From positions 124,001 to 188,000 of the forward strand of contig NZ_JABGCI010000004.1 of assembly GCF_019799905.1 (NCBI RefSeq): a stretch of 64,000 nt of DNA, given 5' to 3'. The translations under genes and the position numbers were made by a program. The notes under the pieces are model-generated. The model was not told the DNA's origin. It did no database searches and was given only the letters and a program-made list of their open reading frames with translations. Below are positions 29,412 through 35,894 of this stretch, one piece after another (within the stretch, counting starts at the first letter, position 1; every line of letters begins with the position of its first letter). The stretch is from Trujillonella endophytica (GTDB taxonomy: Bacteria > Actinomycetota > Actinomycetes > Mycobacteriales > Geodermatophilaceae).

Positions 29412-30275
29412 CTACCTCGCCACGATGACCGACGGTTCCGCCGGAGCCTCCCGACCGGGCTCGATGCTGATCGCGTAGCCGCCGAAGTCGTCGAGGCCGG
29501 TCGACGTGGAGCCTACGGTCTGGACGTCCGTTTGTGACCTGACCACGTCGAACGTCCCCACGGCGACGGCGCCGTCGCCGGTCATCCCCCACACCACGTA
29601 GACCTGCGAGTCCGCGTCGTTGACCCGCAGGCCCTGGGTGACCACCTGGACCTGCGTGTCCCGGGCGACCACGGTGGCCACCCGTCTGCCGTCGCTGGAG
29701 AGGGGCGCGATGGTCGCCGTCCCCGGCTCCAGGAGCGAGTCGACGACGCGAGCCTGCTCGGCGGCCTGCTGGGCCGCCTCGTCGCGGGCGTCGCTGAGGA
29801 CGACGTTCCAGGTACCCAGCCCGAGCACGGCGGCCACCGCGGCGGCGACCAGCGCGTTCGGCACGACGCGGCGCCACGGCGAGCGCATGTCGGCCTCCCC
29901 ACGGAGGGACGACCCGTACCCGGGGAAGCCGGTGGCCCCGCTCGCCTCCCGGATGGCCGTGGGCGCGACCGGCGCGGGGCGCGCCGCGGCCGGTGACTTC
30001 GCCGCGGACGGCTGCACCTGCTCCGTCGCCTCGACGGCCGCACGCAGCCGCTCCCGGAGACCCTCGCTCGGCTCGGCCGGCGGCAGGTCCGCCGCCAGGG
30101 CACCCATCACCTCGGTGGTCTCGGCCACGGTGCGGGCGCACCGGGCGCAGCCTGGCACGTGTCCGACGAAGACGCCCTCGTCCTCCGGCTCGAGCGCGTG
30201 CAGCGCCCAGCCCACCGCCAGCTCGTCGAACAGCTCGTGCCCGTCCGGGCCCGGCCCGCCACCCCGCTGGCTCAT
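29412..30275 (-). CDS. Anti-sigma factor (RskA-like, zinc-binding)
   Basis: 287-residue single-pass membrane anti-sigma factor. The N-terminal cytoplasmic domain has the zinc anti-sigma motif HVPGCARC (His39, Cys43, Cys46); one transmembrane helix lies at about 137-160; the C-terminal extracytoplasmic part matches RskA (YVVWGMTGDGAVAVGTFDV). It should hold the partner ECF sigma factor inactive until regulated proteolysis. ATG at 30275 overlaps the sigma stop by 4 nt, the usual coupling that fixes stoichiometry. Confidence 0.9.
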   Translation of the reverse strand: MSQRGGGPGPDGHELFDELAVGWALHALEPEDEGVFVGHVPGCARCARTVAETTEVMGALAADLPPAEPSEGLRERLRAAVEATEQVQPSAAKSPAAARPAPVAPTAIREASGATGFPGYGSSLRGEADMRSPWRRVVPNALVAAAVAAVLGLGTWNVVLSDARDEAAQQAAEQARVVDSLLEPGTATIAPLSSDGRRVATVVARDTQVQVVTQGLRVNDADSQVYVVWGMTGDGAVAVGTFDVVRSQTDVQTVGSTSTGLDDFGGYAISIEPGREAPAEPSVIVAR

Positions 30276-30925
30276 CGGTTCGTCCCGTCCACCGAAGCGG
30301 GCCCCAGGGCGCCGCCGAGGGCGACGCCTGCGACGCCGCCCAGGTCCTGCTTCAGCCGCCGCATGCCGGCGAGCATCCGGGTCTTGACGGTGCCCAGGGG
30401 CGCGCGGGTCAGCGCCGCGACCTCCCGCTGGGTGTAGCCGCCGTAGTACGCGAGCGTCAGCGCCTCGCGCTGGGCGTCCGGCAGGCCCCCGAGGGCGTTG
30501 CGCACCTGCTCGGCGACCAGCCGGCCCAGGGCGTCGTCCTCCACGTCGGCGGTCGCCATGGGGGCGGCCAGGACGACCTCGTCCTCGGCGCGCGCCTGGC
30601 GGCGGCGCTGCGACTCCTCCCGGCGGACGGCGTCGACGGCCTTGTGGTGGACCATCGCCAGGAACCACGAGGCGAAGCTCCCGCGCGAGGCGTCGTACGC
30701 GCCCGGGTCCCGCCAGACGGAGAGGAAGGCGTCCTGCAGGACGTCCTCGGCCAGCACGTCGTCGGCCAGCACCCGGCGGGCGAGCGCGAAGGCCGGCCGG
30801 CGGAAGCGCTCGTACAGGTCGTCGACCGCGGAGCGGTCACCGGCCCGCAGCCGGGCGACGATGTCCGCATCCCCGGAATCGTCGCCCGCACGGCGCGCGG
30901 GACGGGTCACGGCTCCCATGGTCAC
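30272..30925 (-). CDS. ECF RNA polymerase sigma factor
   Basis: 217-residue sigma-70 family member of the ECF group, likely of the SigK/RskA-regulated type. Region 2 reads YERFRRPAFALARRVLADDV and AEDVLQDAFLSVWRDPG; region 4 helix-turn-helix reads TLAYYGGYTQREVAALTRAP followed by LGTVKTRM. It is followed by its anti-sigma gene with a 4-nt overlap. The signal and regulon are unknown. Start GTG at 30925 or ATG at 30919; no Shine-Dalgarno is visible, so the message may be leaderless. Confidence 0.92.
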   Translation of the reverse strand: MTMGAVTRPARRAGDDSGDADIVARLRAGDRSAVDDLYERFRRPAFALARRVLADDVLAEDVLQDAFLSVWRDPGAYDASRGSFASWFLAMVHHKAVDAVRREESQRRRQARAEDEVVLAAPMATADVEDDALGRLVAEQVRNALGGLPDAQREALTLAYYGGYTQREVAALTRAPLGTVKTRMLAGMRRLKQDLGGVAGVALGGALGPASVDGTNR

Positions 30926-31047
30926 ATGCGGCGTTCGCGGCAGGGACGACGTTCGGTTCAGTTCTGCGTGGCGACCTCGCGACGGAGGGCGACACGCCCG
31001 GGCGTCACGTCAGCGCAACCTGTTCCCGACTGGGTCGTTGCCCGGTC

Positions 31048-31491
31048 ATGGGAAGCCGCTCCACCCCCGGACACTCGACCCCCACGACGCTGCACCTCGT
31101 CGGGCCCAGCTCCTGGACCGAGGTGCCGGCGACGCTCGGCTACGAGGTGGCCGACCCCTACGCCGTCCGCATCTCGTTCGGTGACCCCTTCGGCGCCGAC
31201 GGCATCTCGTGGCTGCTCGCCCGGGACCTGCTGCGGGCCGGGCTCGACCAGCCGGCCGGGGACGGCGACGTCCGGCTGTGGCCGGCCCGCACCACCGGCG
31301 ACGTCCTCTTCCTGCACCTGCGCGCCCCGTCCGGCGAGGCGCTCTTCGAGCTGTCCCGCACGGCGGTGGCCGCGTTCCTGCGGCAGACCGAGCAGCTGGT
31401 GCCCGTCGGGTCCGAGGCGGCGGCCCTGCAGGTCGACGACGCGCTGGAGGCACTGCTGTCCGGCGGCGGCGCCGACCCCGGGACCCGCTGA
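31048..31491 (+). CDS. SsgA-family (SALP) morphogenesis regulator
   Basis: 147-residue protein with the SsgA-like pattern: YAVRISFGDPFGADGISWLL, ARDLLRAGLDQPAGDGDVRL, LFLHLRAPSGEALFEL and VAAFLRQTEQLVPVGSE. In Streptomyces, SsgA-like proteins guide septum placement, and SsgB recruits FtsZ. This family is limited to morphologically complex actinobacteria, so its presence points to a lineage with complex division or sporulation. It diverges from the ECF sigma gene across 122 bp and runs towards a tRNA cluster. Confidence 0.8.
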   Translation: MGSRSTPGHSTPTTLHLVGPSSWTEVPATLGYEVADPYAVRISFGDPFGADGISWLLARDLLRAGLDQPAGDGDVRLWPARTTGDVLFLHLRAPSGEALFELSRTAVAAFLRQTEQLVPVGSEAAALQVDDALEALLSGGGADPGTR

Positions 31492-31532
31492 CCCGCAGGG
31501 ACCCCCCCCTCGGAGGTCACCCGAGGGCCGTG

Positions 31533-31538
31533 TAATGT
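31533..31538 (+). promoter_or_regulatory. Putative -10 box of the tRNA cluster
   Basis: TAATGT lies 13 nt upstream of the tRNA-Gly 5' end, the right distance for a start near 31545. A TG dinucleotide precedes it as in an extended -10. I see no good -35 element. Confidence 0.4.
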
Positions 31539-31550
31539 TCTCCCTGCAAC

Positions 31551-31623
31551 GCGGACGTGGCTCAGTTGGTAGAGCATCACCTTGCCAAGGTGAGGGTCGC
31601 GGGTTCGAATCCCGTCGTCCGCT
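31551..31623 (+). tRNA. tRNA-Gly (GCC)
   Basis: 73-nt cloverleaf: acceptor GCGGACG/CGTCCGC, anticodon stem TCACC/GGTGA around loop TTGCCAA (anticodon GCC), T-loop TTCGAAT. First of three tRNAs on this strand; CCA is not encoded. Confidence 0.97.
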
Positions 31624-31632
31624 CGGAACCTC

Positions 31633-31658
31633 GGGCGCTGGTCGCGAGACCAGCGCCC
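31633..31658 (+). other. GNRA-tetraloop hairpin between tRNA-Gly and tRNA-Cys
   Basis: Perfect 11-bp stem (31633-31643 with 31648-31658) closed by GCGA. It sits 9 nt after tRNA-Gly and 8 nt before tRNA-Cys. It could attenuate transcription or mark a cleavage site during tRNA processing. Confidence 0.7.
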
Positions 31659-31666
31659 GTGTGTGC

Positions 31667-31737
31667 GGTGGAGTGGCCGAGAGGCGAGGCAACGGCCTGC
31701 AAAGCCGTCTACACGGGTTCAAATCCCGTCTCCACCT
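31667..31737 (+). tRNA. tRNA-Cys (GCA)
   Basis: 71-nt cloverleaf: acceptor GGTGGAG/CTCCACC, anticodon stem ACGGC/GCCGT around CTGCAAA (anticodon GCA), T-loop TTCAAAT. CCA not encoded. Confidence 0.96.
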
Positions 31738-31742
31738 CGTCT

Positions 31743-31782
31743 CGCTCGCGAGAGCGGTGGAGCGGGCCGGTCGTGAGACCGG
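31743..31782 (+). other. Two GNRA-tetraloop hairpins between tRNA-Cys and tRNA-Val
   Basis: A 5-bp stem at 31743-31747/31752-31756 closes on GCGA and a 6-bp stem at 31767-31772/31777-31782 closes on GTGA. Both loops are of the GNRA type, as in the hairpin between the first two tRNAs. Confidence 0.55.
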
Positions 31783-31787
31783 ACCTC

Positions 31788-31859
31788 GGGCGATTGGCGC
31801 AGTGGTAGCGCGCTTCCCTGACACGGAAGAGGTCACTGGTTCGAACCCAGTATCGCCCA
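31788..31859 (+). tRNA. tRNA-Val (GAC)
   Basis: 72-nt cloverleaf: acceptor GGGCGAT/ATCGCCC, anticodon stem CTTCC/GGAAG around CTGACAC (anticodon GAC), T-loop TTCGAAC. CCA not encoded. It differs from the minus-strand tRNA-Val(CAC) mainly in the D stem and anticodon arm. Confidence 0.97.
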
Positions 31860-31867
31860 CCGGCTCC

Positions 31868-31897
31868 AGAGGCCCCGACCCCTCGGTCGGGGCCTCT
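31868..31897 (+). terminator. Terminator of the tRNA cluster
   Basis: Perfect 13-bp stem (31868-31880 with 31885-31897) and a CCTC loop start 9 nt after tRNA-Val(GAC). It also lies downstream of the convergent coaE, so it may act in both directions. Confidence 0.85.
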
Positions 31898-31941
31898 CGT
31901 GGTTCCCGGCCCGGTTCCACCGGACGACGCCGGGACGCCGG

Positions 31942-32556
31942 TCACCCCAGGCGAGGTGCCACGTGCTCGGCCCAGAAGCGGTCGACCTGCGCGGCGAGCT
32001 CCTCGGGCGTGCCGCTGTTGTCGAGCACGACGTCGGCGACCGCACGGCGCTCCTCGTCGGTGGCCTGGACGGCGATCCGGGCGCGGGCGTCGTCCTCGGT
32101 CATCCCGCGCCGCACCAGCCGCTCCAGGCGGGTCTGCAGGTCCGTCTCGACGACCAGGACGATGTCGTGGGGGACCCCCGCCCGGCCCGCTCGCGCGTTC
32201 CCGGACTCCACGAGCAGCGGGATGTCGTGCACGACCACGCCGTCCTCGGGCACCGCCGCCGCCAGCTCCGCCGCCCGCTCGCCCACCAGCGGGTGCACGA
32301 TCGCGTTCAGCCGGCCGCGGGCCTCGGGGTCGGCGAAGACGATCGCGCCCAGCGCCGGCCGGTCCAGGGCGCCGTCCGGGCCGAGGACGCCGTCACCGAA
32401 GGCCGCGACGACGGCGGCCAGACCCGGCGTCCCCGGCTCGACCACCTCACGGGCGATCGCGTCGGCGTCGACGACGACCGCCCCGCGCTCGGCCAGCAGC
32501 CGCGACACGGTGCTCTTGCCCGACCCGATCCCACCCGTCAACCCGATGCGCAGCAC
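31942..32556 (-). CDS. coaE: Dephospho-CoA kinase
   Basis: Last step of coenzyme A synthesis: phosphorylates the ribose 3'-OH of dephospho-CoA. 204 residues. P-loop [16 protein letters not shown] at the N-terminus, [13 protein letters not shown] for substrate binding, and the lid segment [19 protein letters not shown] at 32556 gives the standard N-terminus [13 protein letters not shown]; the frame is open further upstream but without family similarity. In mycobacteria coaE also lies next to rpsA. Confidence 0.95.
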   Translation of the reverse strand: MLRIGLTGGIGSGKSTVSRLLAERGAVVVDADAIAREVVEPGTPGLAAVVAAFGDGVLGPDGALDRPALGAIVFADPEARGRLNAIVHPLVGERAAELAAAVPEDGVVVHDIPLLVESGNARAGRAGVPHDIVLVVETDLQTRLERLVRRGMTEDDARARIAVQATDEERRAVADVVLDNSGTPEELAAQVDRFWAEHVAPRLG

Positions 32557-32653
32557 GCACGGACAGTAGCCAGCACACCGGCGACGATCACGGACAGGTA
32601 ACACGCGCCCGTCCTGTCCGGCGCGTCGCAGCAGTCACACCCGTCACGGCTCA

Positions 32654-32686
32654 TAACGTCCGCCTCGGCGATCTCCCCCCGCCGAG
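32654..32686 (+). promoter_or_regulatory. Putative -10 box and 5' UTR hairpin of a small ORF
   Basis: TAACGT at 32654-32659 fits the actinobacterial TANNNT -10. A 7-bp stem-loop (32664-32670 with 32680-32686) follows, with a C-rich loop, and its 3' arm runs into the purine-rich GAGAGAGG ribosome-binding site of the ORF at 32702. It could mask translation. No clear -35 is visible. Confidence 0.35.
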
Positions 32687-32701
32687 AGAGGCAGAACCCC
32701 G

Positions 32702-32968
32702 ATGTCGCGTCCCATGCAGGCCACCGTCCCCACGACCGCCGCAGGCTCCCGTGGCCGTCACCGGCTCGACCGGGCCTCCGGCGTGCGCGCCTGCGACCTG
32801 CCCGGTGTCCGTGAGCGGCTCGCCCAGCGCGAGGCCACCCTCCGTCCGCGCAACGCCTTCCTCCGCTGGCTGACCACCAGCGCCCCGGCCGGCCGGCACA
32901 CCTGGTCGTTCCTCGCCGGCTCCGGCGGCCGACCGCGGACCGCGTTCGCGATCATCCTCAGCCTCTGA
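32702..32968 (+). CDS. Small basic protein of unknown function
   Basis: An 88-residue ORF that I do not recognise. It is rich in Arg and hydroxylated residues, has no transmembrane helix or cysteine pair, and reads PRNAFLRWLTTSAPAGRHTW in its second half. Support for a real gene: a purine-rich ribosome-binding site, a possible -10 box and 5' UTR hairpin upstream, and a 10-bp hairpin after the stop. It lies alone between the divergent coaE and the convergent rpsA. Absence of a family match keeps confidence moderate. Confidence 0.5.
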   Translation: MSRPMQATVPTTAAGSRGRHRLDRASGVRACDLPGVRERLAQREATLRPRNAFLRWLTTSAPAGRHTWSFLAGSGGRPRTAFAIILSL

Positions 32969-32977
32969 GCCGGCGCC

Positions 32978-33018
32978 CGTCCCGGCGCACCCCTGGCACT
33001 GTCGGGCGCGCCGGGACG
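32978..33018 (+). terminator. Terminator of the small ORF
   Basis: A 10-bp stem (32978-32987 with 33009-33018) with a 21-base loop begins about 10 nt after the small ORF's stop. Confidence 0.45.
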
Positions 33019-33070
33019 CGGCGACCCGCGACCGGCGGCCCCCTCGTCCGCCGCCCGGCCCGGACAGCAC

Positions 33071-33102
33071 GGAGGCCCAGGACCATCCGGTCCTGGGCCT
33101 CC
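33071..33102. terminator. Terminator of rpsA
   Basis: Perfect 14-bp stem (33071-33084 with 33089-33102) and an ATCC loop, 38 nt past the rpsA stop. The strongest hairpin in this gap; it could also stop plus-strand read-through. Confidence 0.85.
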
Positions 33103-33140
33103 GTGGACGAACTGTTCAGCTCACCCCTGCGGGTCGGCGG

Positions 33141-34616
33141 TCACTCGCCGCCGGCGAGCTTGGCCCGCAGCGCGGCGAGGGCCTCGTCGCTGGCCAGCGT
33201 GCCACCGCCACCACCGGAGGTGGTGTCAGCGGCCTCGACGTCACCGCCGGAGGAGTAGTTCCCACCCGCGGCGGCCTCGGCGTCGGCCTCCTTGGCAGCG
33301 GCGATCTGCTTGCGGTGCGCCTCGTAGCGGGCCTGGGCCTCGGCGTACTGCTTCTCCCAGGTCTCGCGGGCCTCGTCGAAGCCCTCGAGCCACTCGCCGG
33401 TCTCCGGGTCGAAGCCCTCGGGGTAGATGTAGTTGCCCTGCTCGTCGTAGGCGGCGGCCATGCCGTACGCGGCCGGGTCGAACACGTCCTCCTCGCCGAC
33501 GACGCCCTCGTTGGCCTGCTTGAGCGACAGCGAGATCCGGCGGCGGTCCAGGTCGATGTCGATGACCTTGACCAGGATCTCGTCGCCGACCTGCACGACC
33601 TGCTCCGGGATCTCCACGTGGCGCTCGGCCAGCTCGGAGATGTGGACCAGGCCCTCGATGCCCTCGTCGACGCGGACGAACGCACCGAAGGGCACCAGCT
33701 TGGTGACCTTGCCGGGCACGACCTGGCCGATCTGGTGCGTGCGGGCGAACTGACGCCACGGGTCCTCCTGCGTCGCCTTCAGCGACAGGGAGACACGCTC
33801 GCGGTCCAGGTCGACGTCGAGGACCTCGACGGTGACCTCCTGGCCCACCTCGACGACCTCGGACGGGTGGTCGATGTGCTTCCAGGACAGCTCGGACACG
33901 TGCACCAGGCCGTCGACGCCACCCAGGTCCACGAAGGCACCGAAGTTGACGATCGAGGAGACGACGCCGGTCCGGACCTGGCCCTTGGCGAGCTTGTTGA
34001 GGAACTCGCTGCGGACCTCGGACTGCGTCTGCTCCAGCCACTGGCGACGGGAGAGGACGACGTTGTTGCGGTTCTTGTCGAGCTCGATGATCTTCGCCTC
34101 GAGCTCGCGGCCCACGTAGGGCTGCAGGTCGCGGACGCGGCGCATCTCGACGAGCGAGGCGGGGAGGAACCCGCGCAGGCCGATGTCGAGGATGAGACCG
34201 CCCTTGACGACCTCGATGACGGTGCCGGTGACGACCTCGTCGGCTTCCTTCTTCGCCTCGATCGTGCCCCAGGCGCGCTCGTACTGGGCGCGCTTCTTGG
34301 ACAGGATCAGGCGGCCTTCCTTGTCCTCCTTCTGGAGGACGAGGGCTTCCACCTCGTCGCCGACCTTGACGACCTCGTTGGGGTCGACGTCGTGCTTGAT
34401 GGAGAGCTCGCGCGAGGGGATGACGCCCTCGGTCTTGTAGCCGATGTCCAGCAGCACCTCGTCCCGGTCGACCTTGACGATGACGCCCTCGACGATGTCG
34501 CCATCGTTGAAGTACTTGATCGTCAGGTCGATGGCGGCGAGGAAGTCCTCGGCGCTACCGATGTCGTTGATGGCGACCTGGGGGGTGCTGGAAGGACGGA
34601 CCTGGGTGGAGGTCAT
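33141..34616 (-). CDS. rpsA: 30S ribosomal protein S1
   Basis: Binds mRNA at the 30S subunit; 491 residues. Four S1 RNA-binding domains are visible, starting near [60 protein letters not shown] and [20 protein letters not shown], fewer than the six of E. coli and typical of actinobacteria. The C-terminal 120 residues are Ala/Glu/Gly-rich and probably disordered. ATG at 34616. The coaE-rpsA-polA neighbourhood is conserved. Confidence 0.97.
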   Translation of the reverse strand: MTSTQVRPSSTPQVAINDIGSAEDFLAAIDLTIKYFNDGDIVEGVIVKVDRDEVLLDIGYKTEGVIPSRELSIKHDVDPNEVVKVGDEVEALVLQKEDKEGRLILSKKRAQYERAWGTIEAKKEADEVVTGTVIEVVKGGLILDIGLRGFLPASLVEMRRVRDLQPYVGRELEAKIIELDKNRNNVVLSRRQWLEQTQSEVRSEFLNKLAKGQVRTGVVSSIVNFGAFVDLGGVDGLVHVSELSWKHIDHPSEVVEVGQEVTVEVLDVDLDRERVSLSLKATQEDPWRQFARTHQIGQVVPGKVTKLVPFGAFVRVDEGIEGLVHISELAERHVEIPEQVVQVGDEILVKVIDIDLDRRRISLSLKQANEGVVGEEDVFDPAAYGMAAAYDEQGNYIYPEGFDPETGEWLEGFDEARETWEKQYAEAQARYEAHRKQIAAAKEADAEAAAGGNYSSGGDVEAADTTSGGGGGTLASDEALAALRAKLAGGE

Positions 34617-34727
34617 GTGGTTGGTTGCTCCGGACGGGGGATGCGTAGGGACAGGACGTCCCGCGGCCGGGTGACCGCGGGGAGCGGGGAGAGCCGGCGC
34701 GCGCGGATCCCCGGGTGAGGGACAGCG

Positions 34728-34756
34728 TTGACAGACCTCTGGCGCATTCCCATGGT
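34728..34756. promoter_or_regulatory. Candidate promoter elements upstream of rpsA
   Basis: Plus strand: TTGACA at 34728-34733 is a perfect -35 box, though the hexamer 17 nt later is poor. Minus strand: TACCAT at 34756-34751 fits TANNNT for rpsA. The 240-bp gap between rpsA and the divergent methyltransferase must hold promoters for both genes. Confidence 0.35.
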
Positions 34757-34857
34757 ACGGAGCACCGGGGTGCCGGGTCCACCTGGGTCCCGGCCCGGTC
34801 CGGGCGCCGGCGTGTCACGCTCCCGGGTGATGAGGCACCTGTCGTGAGCACCGCGCC

Positions 34858-35694
34858 GTGAGCGATCCCCTCCTCCCCCTCGGCCCCGACGGCTACCCCG
34901 CCCCGGGGGGTGTGGCCCGCCGTCGCGCGGGTCGGGCGGAGTCGGTCCGCGCGAACCGGCGCTGGTGGGACGCCGCCGCCCCCGCCTACCTCGCCGAGCA
35001 CGGCGCCGACCTCGGCGACGTGGACTTCCTGTGGTGTCCCGAGGGGCTCCGGGAGGCCGACGCCCACCTGCTGGGCGACGTCGCCGGCCGGCGGGTCCTC
35101 GAGATCGGGTGCGGGTCCGCGCCCTGCGCCCGCTGGCTGCACGGGGCCGGGGCCGAGGTGCTGGCGCTGGACCTGTCCGCCGGAATGCTCGCCCGCGCCG
35201 CGGAGCTCAACCGCGCCACCGGCGTGCCCGTCCCGCTCCTGCAGGCCGACGCGGGCGCACTGCCGCTGCGCGACGGGTCGGTGGACGTCGTCTGCTCGGC
35301 GTTCGGCGGCCTGCCGTTCGTCGCCGACGTCGAGGGGGCGCTGCGCGAGGTGGCGCGCGTGCTCGGGCCGGGCGGCCGCTTCGTCGGCTCGGTGAACCAC
35401 CCCATGCGCTGGCCGCTGCCCGACTCCCCCGACCCGGCCGACCTCACCGTCACGTCGTCCTACTTCGACCGGACGCCGTACGTCGAGACCGACGACGACG
35501 GCCGGGCCACCTACGTCGAGCACCACCGCACGGTCGGCGACTGGGTGCGCGCGGTCGTCGGCGCCGGGCTGGTCCTGGACGACCTCGTCGAGCCCGAGTG
35601 GACGCCGGGCCGCACGCAGGAGTGGGGTCAGTGGTCCCCGGCCCGGGGGGCGCTGGTCCCCGGCACGCTGATCCTGGTCACGCACCGACCCTGA
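34858..35694 (+). CDS. Class I SAM-dependent methyltransferase
   Basis: 278-residue methyltransferase. Motif I VLEIGCGSAPCARWLHGAGA at about 81-100 binds AdoMet, followed by the acidic LALDLSAGML, LLQADAGALPLRDGSVDVV and a Methyltransf_11-type core. An N-terminal helical part carries ANRRWWDAAAPAYLAEHG, typical of this uncharacterised actinobacterial subgroup. The acceptor is unknown. GTG at 34858; it is a single gene divergent from rpsA and convergent with polA. Confidence 0.85.
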   Translation: MSDPLLPLGPDGYPAPGGVARRRAGRAESVRANRRWWDAAAPAYLAEHGADLGDVDFLWCPEGLREADAHLLGDVAGRRVLEIGCGSAPCARWLHGAGAEVLALDLSAGMLARAAELNRATGVPVPLLQADAGALPLRDGSVDVVCSAFGGLPFVADVEGALREVARVLGPGGRFVGSVNHPMRWPLPDSPDPADLTVTSSYFDRTPYVETDDDGRATYVEHHRTVGDWVRAVVGAGLVLDDLVEPEWTPGRTQEWGQWSPARGALVPGTLILVTHRP

Positions 35695-35777
35695 CGCTCG
35701 AGTCCGCGTCGAGATCGCCGACCCGCGCTCCGGCGGGCTCCGGCGGGCTCCGGCGCCGAACTCTCGACCTCATGTCG

Positions 35778-35838
35778 AGGTCGAGCTGACGCACCCGGCG
35801 GTGCGCCCCCGGCGGCGGAGTCGTCCGCCGGGTGCGTC
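35778..35838. terminator. Terminator region between methyltransferase and polA
   Basis: In a 200-bp convergent gap, a 14-bp stem (35788-35801 with 35825-35838) lies 57 nt past the polA stop. An 8-bp stem, 35763-35770 with 35778-35785, is adjacent. A 10-bp GC repeat (CTCCGGCGGG) lies upstream at about 35738-35756. No gene is visible in this gap. Confidence 0.65.
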
Positions 35839-35894
35839 GCCCCCGCGGGGAGAAACGTCAGTGACCGAGCCGCCAGGTCGCCGGAGGTCGCGCC

